This document shows, piece after piece, positions 58,650 to 64,000 of a stretch of 64,000 nucleotides of DNA. The DNA is from DATATV01 sp035551355. GTDB lineage: Bacteria > Actinomycetota > Actinomycetes > Mycobacteriales > Pseudonocardiaceae. Below the pieces are notes generated by a model. The model searched no databases, was not told the DNA's origin, and was given only the letters and a program-made list of their open reading frames with translations. Position 1 is the first letter of the stretch, and every line of letters begins with the position of its first letter. The stretch is from assembly GCA_035551355.1 (NCBI GenBank), contig DASZNF010000108.1:1-64000 (forward strand), in the 5' to 3' direction. The position numbers were made by a program, and so were the translations under genes.

Positions 58650-61304
58650 TCACTTCGGGTCCGCCTTCCCCTCCACGGAGGACTCCGCGTCACCCTGGGT
58701 GCGCTGCCGGGCGGCCCGCATCCCGCTGTAGTGCCGGGCCAGGTTGTTGCGCACCGCGGCCGGATCACGGAAATCCGCCGGGTTCCCCTGCCGGCCCGCG
58801 GCCGGTTTCCCGGTCGGGTTCGCGGTTCCCGGAGCCAGTTGCGCGCCAGGTCGGCGCACCGGCAGCCCCTTGGGGGTGACCGCGCTGTGCTTGGCGTGCC
58901 CGACCGCCTCTTCGGCGGCCCGGCGGGCCACGTCCGCGGGGCCGGCCCACGGATCGCGCCGGGGCGGCGGCGCGCTGTTGCGCGGGGTCTGGGCAGCAGG
59001 AGGCGGCGGCTGCGGTTTCCGGGGTTGCTGGTTGGGATGGTGCGGATCCTCCATGAACCACCCCGTGATCATCTGGTCGAAGATCGGTGACGGCTCGTTC
59101 CGCGGCCAAGCCGGTTCGGACGATTCGGTGCGGTGCGGGCCGGGGTTGTGCGCGACTCCGTTGACCCTGCCGTTGACCGCGCCGTTGGCCATCCCGTTGA
59201 GCGGGCCGGTCATCGGGCCGTTGGCCGGGTGGCCGCCGTTGACCGGGCCGGTCAGGTTTCCGTTGATCGGCACCATGCTGCCGGTGGTCGCGGCCGGTCC
59301 GGCCGGGTTGAACGGGACGCCCGGCAGCGCCGGACGGGAGCCGGACATCAGCTCCTGCGCGGCCGCCCGGCCGGGCCGGGACAGCGGCGAATTGGGCAGC
59401 GCCTCGGCGATCACCAGCGCACCGGGCACGTGCACGCTGGCGGTGATGCCGGCCTGGGTGACCCGGGTGGTGGTCCGGCGCAGCTTCACGGTCACCCCGT
59501 GCGGGGCGGCCAGCCGGCCGACCACGAACAGCCCCATCCGCCGGGTGGTCTCCGGGCTCACCGAGTCGCCCGCGGCCAGTCGCGTGTTGGCCGCGTCCAG
59601 GTCGTCGGCGGCCATGCCCAGCCCGGTGTCCACCACCTCGATCAGCACACCGCCGTCGGCGCCCCGGTCGGCGGTGAGCACCACCTTGTCCTGCGGCGGG
59701 GAGAACCGGGTGGCGTTCTCCAGCAGTTCGGCCAGGATGTGCACCACGTCCGCCGCGGCCTGGGCCCGGACCAGTCCGCTTGGCGCGTTGCCCAGCGCGA
59801 TCCGCCGGTAGTCCTTGACCTCGGACGTGGCCGCGCGCAACAACTCGATCATGGTGACCGGGCCGTCGTCCGGGCGGGACGGGCTGCCGCCCGCGAGCAC
59901 CTGCAGGTTCTCGCCGTTGCGGCGCAGGCGGGTGGCGATGTGGTCGATGCGGAACAGATCGTCCAGCCGCTGCGGGTCCTGCTCGTCGGTCTCCAGGTCC
60001 TCGATCACCGACAGCTGCAGTTCCACCAGCGACTGGCTGCGCCGGGCCAGCGTCATGAACATCTCGCTGACCTGGCCGCGCAGTTCGGCCTGCTCGCCGG
60101 CCAGCCGGACGGCCTGCCGGTGCATCTCGTCGAACGCGCGAGCCAGCTGGCCGATTTCCTCGGTGGTCCGGACCGGCACCGGTTCGACCGAACGCCAGTC
60201 CACGTGTCTACCGGTGCGCACCTGGCGAATGGTGTCGGGCAGCCGGTTGGTGGCCGCGTCAACGGCAGCCGCGTGCAGGATGCGCATCGGGAACACCAGC
60301 GACCGCGCCACGTACAGCGCGATGCCCACCGCGGCCAGCAACGCGCCCAGCACCAGGGCGCTGTCGCGCAGCGCGTCCGAGCGGGCCTGGTCGGTCAGCG
60401 TGCCGACCCGGTTGGACAGCGTGCCGACCAGGTCGTTCATCAGGTTGCCCAGCGTGGTCGACTCGATCTGCAGCGGGGCGACCAGTTCGGTCAGCTGGTC
60501 GGTGTCGCCGGTGGCCTGCACGTTGAGCAGCGCGTTCTGCCGGTTCGTGGTCGAGGACGTGGCCTGATCGAACGCGGCGGCCAGGGCGGCGGGCATGGTG
60601 CGCTTGATCTGGCCGACCAGCACCCCCTCCTCGGTGGCCGCCCGGTTCGCCGCGACCACCACGTCGTTGGCGTTGTCCCCGCTGGGGGTGTCGGACAGCA
60701 GGGCTTCCTCGACGGCCAGGTCGGTGCGCAGCTGGATGAGCGCCTCGACCGCCGTGGCGGTGTCGTCCAGGTCGGTCAGACCGGCCGGGGACACCACGGT
60801 GGGCACCACCTGGGACAGCGCGAACACGATGTCGTGGTAGCCGTTGGCGGTGTTCACCGCGGCCAGGTTGCCGGTGGTGCCCGAGGTTCCGGCGGTGCGC
60901 AGTCCGGCGAGCCGGCCCAGCGTGTTGCTCAGGTCCTTGCCGCTGTCCGCGGCCAGATTGCCGAACTGGGCGTCCTGCTGGACGGTGGCGGCGGCCGCGT
61001 CGGTGGCGGCCACCCGCGCGCCGACCGCGACGCTGTCCGGGGTGGTGACGGCGGCGATCATCTCCTGGTCGACCAGGTCGCCCAGTTGCACGATGCCGGT
61101 CATCACCGGGACCTGGTCGCGAACCACGGACAGCTGGCTGGCCTGGGACAATTCGGTCTGGATGCGGCCCGCCGCGAGGATGAGCGCGACCACCACCGGC
61201 AGCAGCAGGACGATGGAGATCTTGGTCCGCAGGCTCCAGGCGCTGGGGCGCCACCGGTCGTGACCGGGCAGGCGGGGTGCCGGTGCCTCTACTACTTCTT
61301 CCAT
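58650..61304 (-). CDS. cvnA: Conservon sensor histidine kinase-like protein (NIT-HAMP-HATPase)
   Basis: An 884-residue membrane sensor. A first helix (ISIVLLLPVVVALILAAG) precedes a nitrate/nitrite-sensing (NIT-like) extracytoplasmic region to ~310. The second helix and HAMP lie at ~325-400. A HATPase_c domain follows (HILAELLENATRFSPP is the N box; VVDTGLGMAADDLDAAN the G box). The last ~220 residues are Pro/Asn/Gly-rich and disordered, including an NGMANGAVNGRVNG-like repeat. It leads the operon cvnABCD-MHYT. Its start is 21 bp from a divergent small frame. Confidence 0.92.
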   Translation of the reverse strand: MEEVVEAPAPRLPGHDRWRPSAWSLRTKISIVLLLPVVVALILAAGRIQTELSQASQLSVVRDQVPVMTGIVQLGDLVDQEMIAAVTTPDSVAVGARVAATDAAAATVQQDAQFGNLAADSGKDLSNTLGRLAGLRTAGTSGTTGNLAAVNTANGYHDIVFALSQVVPTVVSPAGLTDLDDTATAVEALIQLRTDLAVEEALLSDTPSGDNANDVVVAANRAATEEGVLVGQIKRTMPAALAAAFDQATSSTTNRQNALLNVQATGDTDQLTELVAPLQIESTTLGNLMNDLVGTLSNRVGTLTDQARSDALRDSALVLGALLAAVGIALYVARSLVFPMRILHAAAVDAATNRLPDTIRQVRTGRHVDWRSVEPVPVRTTEEIGQLARAFDEMHRQAVRLAGEQAELRGQVSEMFMTLARRSQSLVELQLSVIEDLETDEQDPQRLDDLFRIDHIATRLRRNGENLQVLAGGSPSRPDDGPVTMIELLRAATSEVKDYRRIALGNAPSGLVRAQAAADVVHILAELLENATRFSPPQDKVVLTADRGADGGVLIEVVDTGLGMAADDLDAANTRLAAGDSVSPETTRRMGLFVVGRLAAPHGVTVKLRRTTTRVTQAGITASVHVPGALVIAEALPNSPLSRPGRAAAQELMSGSRPALPGVPFNPAGPAATTGSMVPINGNLTGPVNGGHPANGPMTGPLNGMANGAVNGRVNGVAHNPGPHRTESSEPAWPRNEPSPIFDQMITGWFMEDPHHPNQQPRKPQPPPPAAQTPRNSAPPPRRDPWAGPADVARRAAEEAVGHAKHSAVTPKGLPVRRPGAQLAPGTANPTGKPAAGRQGNPADFRDPAAVRNNLARHYSGMRAARQRTQGDAESSVEGKADPK

Positions 61305-61325
61305 GTGCGGGGCAGCTCTATTCGC

Positions 61326-61499
61326 ATGGCTAATGAATCCGTGAGATCCAGTCCCGCGGACATCGAAGAAATCCTGAAAAAGGGCCGACAGTTTGTGGGT
61401 TCCGGTGCAGATAACAGCAGAGACAGTGGTCGTGTCAAGAAGCTGTTTGGATTCGAAAGATCGCCTTACCGGACGTATCGCACCGGTGACGACTTGTGA
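61326..61499 (+). CDS. 57-aa hydrophilic frame divergent from cvnA, uncertain
   Basis: MANESVRSSPADIEEILKKG starts a charged peptide ending RTGDDL. Codon third positions are much less GC-rich than in the neighbours. No Shine-Dalgarno is visible and only 21 bp separate it from the cvnA start, where a promoter is expected. It may be a small foreign-like gene or chance coding in the cvnA control region. Confidence 0.35.
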   Translation: MANESVRSSPADIEEILKKGRQFVGSGADNSRDSGRVKKLFGFERSPYRTYRTGDDL

Positions 61500-61753
61500 T
61501 CACTTCAGGTTAACCGGCTGGTAGCAAGGGGACCAGTCTATTACTCTTGGTGACAAGCCGTTTACGTGATCGAATCGGATTACACCTGACGCCTTTTTCT
61601 CGGCGGCCGGCGCCGACTGGTGAAGAAGCAACGAGATCACGGTCTGTCATTTGTACCCACGGCCTTTATTGCGCCGAACGGAGTAATGGCTTTTTCGTGG
61701 GTCGTTGTTGATGATGTTAACCGATCTCGGCAATCGCTACGTAAACGAGATCA
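61500..61753. other. AT-richer non-coding stretch between cvnA and the Asp23 cluster
   Basis: GC content falls well below the rest of the window. There are several AT-rich promoter-like segments, but no frame with convincing protein character. It probably contains control elements for the flanking transcription units. I see no clear repeat or RNA structure. Confidence 0.5.
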
Positions 61754-61918
61754 ATGTCCGTTCATGGTCCGGTCCCGGCGCGGTGCTCGGTGCTGGACCA
61801 GTTGGCGCACCGGTACTCGCTCACCCGGGTGACGTGCGCGAATTGCCCGCCGGGTCAGCCGGACGTGCCGGGCGCTGGTCCTGCGGATGGTGACCGACCT
61901 CACTACTTTGGTGCGTGA
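61754..61918 (+). CDS. 54-aa cysteine-containing frame, uncertain
   Basis: MSVHGPVPARCSVLDQLAHR, then SLTRVTCANCPPGQPDVPG, a Cys-x-x-Cys peptide ending HYFGA. The middle part has GC-rich third positions and protein-like character; a weak GAGA lies 5 bp upstream. It may be a small zinc-binding protein or a gene remnant. Confidence 0.35.
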   Translation: MSVHGPVPARCSVLDQLAHRYSLTRVTCANCPPGQPDVPGAGPADGDRPHYFGA

Positions 61919-61981
61919 CGGATGGTCTACCAGCTGTGTCTGAACCATGTCAGACCACCACGCGACCCGAGGAGCGCCAGC

Positions 61982-62485
61982 ATGCCGAACACGACCACGA
62001 CCACCGAGAAGAACAGCACGGGCGGCGCCACCGCCCGGCCCGACGGCGGCCGGGAGGTCAGCGTGCACTCGTCGGATCACGCCCTGGCCAGCGACTTCGG
62101 CCGTACCCAGATCGCCGATGTCGTGGTGCAGAAGATCGCCGGCCTGGCCGCCCGGGAGATCGCCGGGGTCCGCCAGCTCGGCGGCGGCGCGGCCCGCGCG
62201 TTCGGCGCGCTGCGCGAGCGCATCCCGGGCGCGGGCACCAGCCACGGCCAGGGCGTCACCGTCGAGGTCGGCGAGCGGCAGGCCGCGGTGGACCTGGAGA
62301 TCTTCGTCGAGTACGGCGTGGTCATCCCGGATCTGGCCCGCGCGGTGCGCAAGAACGTGATCACCGCGATCGAGCGGATGACCGGCCTGGAGGTCGTCGA
62401 GGTCAACATCAACGTCAACGACGTGTCGCTGGGTGACGAGGACGAGGACGGCGAGCCCGTCCAGGGCGGCTCGCGCGTCGAATGA
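61982..62485 (+). CDS. Asp23/Gls24 family envelope stress protein
   Basis: A 167-residue protein. After a Thr-rich polar start, TQIADVVVQKIAGLAAREIAGVRQLGGG begins the Asp23 (DUF322) domain, and VDLEIFVEYGVVIPDLARAVRKNVITAIERMTGLEVVEVNI completes it. Asp23 proteins gather at the membrane through AmaP and support envelope homeostasis. ATG 61982 follows GAGGAG. It heads a plus-strand cluster that runs off the window. Confidence 0.92.
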   Translation: MPNTTTTTEKNSTGGATARPDGGREVSVHSSDHALASDFGRTQIADVVVQKIAGLAAREIAGVRQLGGGAARAFGALRERIPGAGTSHGQGVTVEVGERQAAVDLEIFVEYGVVIPDLARAVRKNVITAIERMTGLEVVEVNINVNDVSLGDEDEDGEPVQGGSRVE

Positions 62486-62590
62486 GCATCGGGTGAGCAA
62501 GCCGGGTGCGCACGGAGTGCGCCCAATCCAGCCGGGTAGCCGGTCCGTGCCGGCCATGGGGCCGACCGGGAGCGAAACGGAGACATCGTT

Positions 62591-62788
62591 GTGAGTGCGA
62601 GTGTGATCGGGTTGTTCGTCGGCCTCGCGCTGGGCTTCGCCGGCGCGTTCGGCGGGTTCACCGCGTTCATCATCGTGCTGGTGCTGGGCGCGGTCGGCTT
62701 CGGCGTCGGGCGCTGGCTGGACGGACAGCTGGACCTGTCCGCGCTGTTCGGCCCGGACCGCGACCGGCTCGGACGGCGGCAGCGGTGA
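62591..62788 (+). CDS. Small membrane protein of the Asp23 cluster (DUF2273-like)
   Basis: A 65-residue protein with two hydrophobic, Gly-rich helices (VIGLFVGLALGFAGAFGG and AFIIVLVLGAVGFGVG) and a polar end. Its form and its position between two Asp23-type genes match DUF2273-like membrane proteins of these clusters. GTG 62591 is the start; its stop overlaps the next gene. Confidence 0.8.
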   Translation: MSASVIGLFVGLALGFAGAFGGFTAFIIVLVLGAVGFGVGRWLDGQLDLSALFGPDRDRLGRRQR

Positions 62789-63192
62789 CCCTGACAGCAC
62801 AGGAGCGTCCGCCGGTTCCGGCTCCCACCGGGGAGGAGCCGGCCGAGCGCGGGCAGACCACCATCGCGACCCGGGTGGTGGAGCGGATCGCGGCCAGGGT
62901 GGTCGGCGAATGCCAGGACGTGGGCGGCGCCGGAAGCAGCCTGCTGGGCATCTCGCTGTCCTCGGCCCGGCAGGACGGGGACGCCGAGGTGAGTGCCCGG
63001 CTGCACGGGCAACGCGCGGTCAGCCTCACCGTCCGCTGTTCGGTGCCGTATCCGCGATCGGTGCGGCAGGCCACGACCCAGCTGCGCGAGCGGCTGACCG
63101 ACCGGGTCGGCGAGCTGACCGGGATGACCGTTCGGCGGGTGGACATCACGGTCACCGCGCTGACCACCACGGTCGGACGGAGGGTCCAGTGA
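62785..63192 (+). CDS. Second Asp23/Gls24-like protein
   Basis: A 135-residue protein. TTIATRVVERIAARVVGECQDV and SLTVRCSVPYPRSVRQATTQLRERLTDRVGELTGMTVRRVDITV form an Asp23-like domain, shorter and more divergent than the first copy. GTG 62785 overlaps the upstream stop (GTGA), and its own stop overlaps a 37-aa frame. Confidence 0.82.
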   Translation: MTLTAQERPPVPAPTGEEPAERGQTTIATRVVERIAARVVGECQDVGGAGSSLLGISLSSARQDGDAEVSARLHGQRAVSLTVRCSVPYPRSVRQATTQLRERLTDRVGELTGMTVRRVDITVTALTTTVGRRVQ

Positions 63193-63302
63193 TCGGCCCG
63201 ACGACAGTGATCGGCCCGGCTGCGGTGATCGGCCCGGCCGCGGTGACCGTGGTCGAACCGGACGAGGCGATCCGCGCGGCGCCGAGGCGGTGGGGCCGGT
63301 GA
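63189..63302 (+). CDS. 37-aa coupled frame with three VIGP repeats
   Basis: GTG 63189 overlaps the stop before it, and TGA 63302 overlaps the GTG after it, so the frame bridges two genes by GTGA overlaps on both sides. It encodes VIGPTT-VIGPAA-VIGPAA followed by VTVVEPDEAIRAAPRRWGR. The first 54 bp are three near-identical 18-bp units. It may be a real coupling peptide or a repeat-expanded spacer. Confidence 0.5.
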   Translation: MIGPTTVIGPAAVIGPAAVTVVEPDEAIRAAPRRWGR

Positions 63303-63841
63303 TCACCCGCGCCCGCCGGGCCGCCCCGGCTTCCCTGGTGGCACTGGTGATCCTGGCCGTCTGCGTGGTGGTCGCGGTCGCGGTGCTGCAACAACTCAGC
63401 GGACATCAGCCGTTCATCCCGTTCGGCCGGCTGGCCGGCTACGGGCGGCGCCTGCGTCTGTCCGACACCCCGGTGATCGTGGCCGGGGCGGTGGCCGCCG
63501 CGCTCGGGCTGATCCTGCTGGCCTGCGCGCTGATCCCGGGCAAGCCGACCGTGCTGCCGCTGGGCGAGGGTGACGGGGTGACCCTCGCCGGCGTCAGCCG
63601 GGCCGGACTGGCCCGGGCCCTGCGCGCGGCCGCCGCTGACCTGGACGGGATCACCGCCGCGAAGGTCCGGGTGCGCCACCACAGCGTGTCCGCCCGCCTG
63701 TGGACCGAGGACAACGACATCGAGGCGGCGAGGACCGCAGCCCGCGAGGCGCTGGAACGCAGGCTGACCCAGACCGACCTGGCCCGGCCCGCGCGGCTGC
63801 GGGTGAAGGTGCGCGGCGCCAAGGGAAGGAACGCGGCATGA
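63299..63841 (+). CDS. DUF6286-like membrane protein of the Asp23 cluster
   Basis: A 180-residue protein with two helices (ASLVALVILAVCVVVAVAVL and VIVAGAVAAALGLILLACAL) and a cytoplasmic C-terminal domain (GVSRAGLARALRAAAADLDGITAAKVRVRHHSV). It matches the DUF6286 proteins found in actinobacterial Asp23 operons. GTG 63299 overlaps the preceding stop; its stop overlaps the AmaP start. Confidence 0.85.
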   Translation: MITRARRAAPASLVALVILAVCVVVAVAVLQQLSGHQPFIPFGRLAGYGRRLRLSDTPVIVAGAVAAALGLILLACALIPGKPTVLPLGEGDGVTLAGVSRAGLARALRAAAADLDGITAAKVRVRHHSVSARLWTEDNDIEAARTAAREALERRLTQTDLARPARLRVKVRGAKGRNAA

Positions 63842-64000
63842 GCGGACACAACCGGCCCGCCGCGGCCAACCGCACCCTGCTGGCGCTGCTGGGCCTCGTG
63901 CTGCTGGCCGCGGGCGCGTTCACCCTGCTCACCGCGTACGGGGTGGTGCACTGGATTCCCAAGGCGCACACCGTATTCCCGGCCGGGCGGCAGCTGACCA
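63838..64000 (+). CDS. amaP: Alkaline-shock membrane anchor protein AmaP, N-terminus only
   Basis: ATG 63838 overlaps the DUF6286 stop. The 54 visible codons start MSGHNRPAAANRTLLALLGL and give one membrane helix (LALLGLVLLAAGAFTLLTAYG). This fits AmaP, the membrane anchor for Asp23. The gene continues past the window; the call depends largely on the cluster. Confidence 0.75.
   Translation, partial: MSGHNRPAAANRTLLALLGLVLLAAGAFTLLTAYGVVHWIPKAHTVFPAGRQLT

Overview
This 64 kb window is chromosomal DNA of a very GC-rich actinobacterium. GTG and TTG starts are frequent, and gene starts and stops often overlap as GTGA, ATGA or TTGA. A DprE1-like start next to a decaprenyl-phosphate phosphoribosyltransferase (arabinan precursor pathway), a cvn conservon, an F420-type LLM oxidoreductase and a 2-methylisoborneol operon together point to Actinomycetota, most likely Pseudonocardiales. 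The rank is inferred. I see no rRNA, tRNA, CRISPR array, insertion sequence or replication origin.

Layout. 1-2.3 kb: arabinan-precursor genes with a phosphodiester glycosidase (minus strand). 2.4-9.4 kb: housekeeping and accessory genes (EVE protein, ClpX-type zinc-finger protein with a striking tandem operator, GNAT enzymes, thioesterase with a G-rich tandem repeat, SRPBCC plus alcohol dehydrogenase pair, DUF6328, S4 protein, threonine ammonia-lyase). 9.5-15 kb: LolA-like protein with an ABC exporter, lipase-like hydrolase, HAD and GNAT proteins. 15-19.3 kb: one large trypsin/nSTAND1/propeller protein, a possible conflict-system effector. 19.8-24.9 kb: shikimate/quinate import and conversion to protocatechuate, with a divergent TetR gene. 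24.8-33.2 kb: a complete phenylacetate module (TetR, paaK, paaI on minus; paaZABCDE on plus). 33.3-46.1 kb: a propane monooxygenase island (GAF/Fis regulator, 82-aa protein, prmABCD, amidohydrolase, DUF59 protein, alcohol dehydrogenase, dedicated GroEL, NRAMP transporter, small membrane protein). 46.2-51.6 kb: LLM oxidoreductase with a KstR-like box, two-subunit molybdenum hydroxylase, PucR-type regulator. 52-55 kb: methyltransferase and 2-methylisoborneol synthase, then a PEP-mutase-family lyase. 55.4-61.5 kb: DUF2306 protein, MHYT protein and the conservon cvnABCD. 61.9-64 kb: an Asp23/AmaP envelope-stress cluster cut by the window end.

The catabolic part forms a peripheral-pathway island. 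Phenylacetate goes through PaaK, PaaABCDE and PaaZ. Quinate or shikimate goes through the dehydrogenase and 3-dehydroshikimate dehydratase. Propane or similar small substrates go through the di-iron monooxygenase to alcohols handled by the adjacent dehydrogenase. Each block has its own candidate operators: TetR-like dyads for the first two, and a repeated 15-bp palindrome for the third.

Four short gene remnants (7.5-7.7, 13.6, 19.4-19.8 and 55.1-55.4 kb) look like deletion scars and show active gene loss between the functional blocks. The best candidates for new biology are the 82-aa protein and repeated palindrome in the propane island, the trypsin-nSTAND1 protein, and the tandem dyad operator over the ribosome-binding site of the ClpX-zinc-finger protein. 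All assignments come from reading the sequence; no database search was possible.
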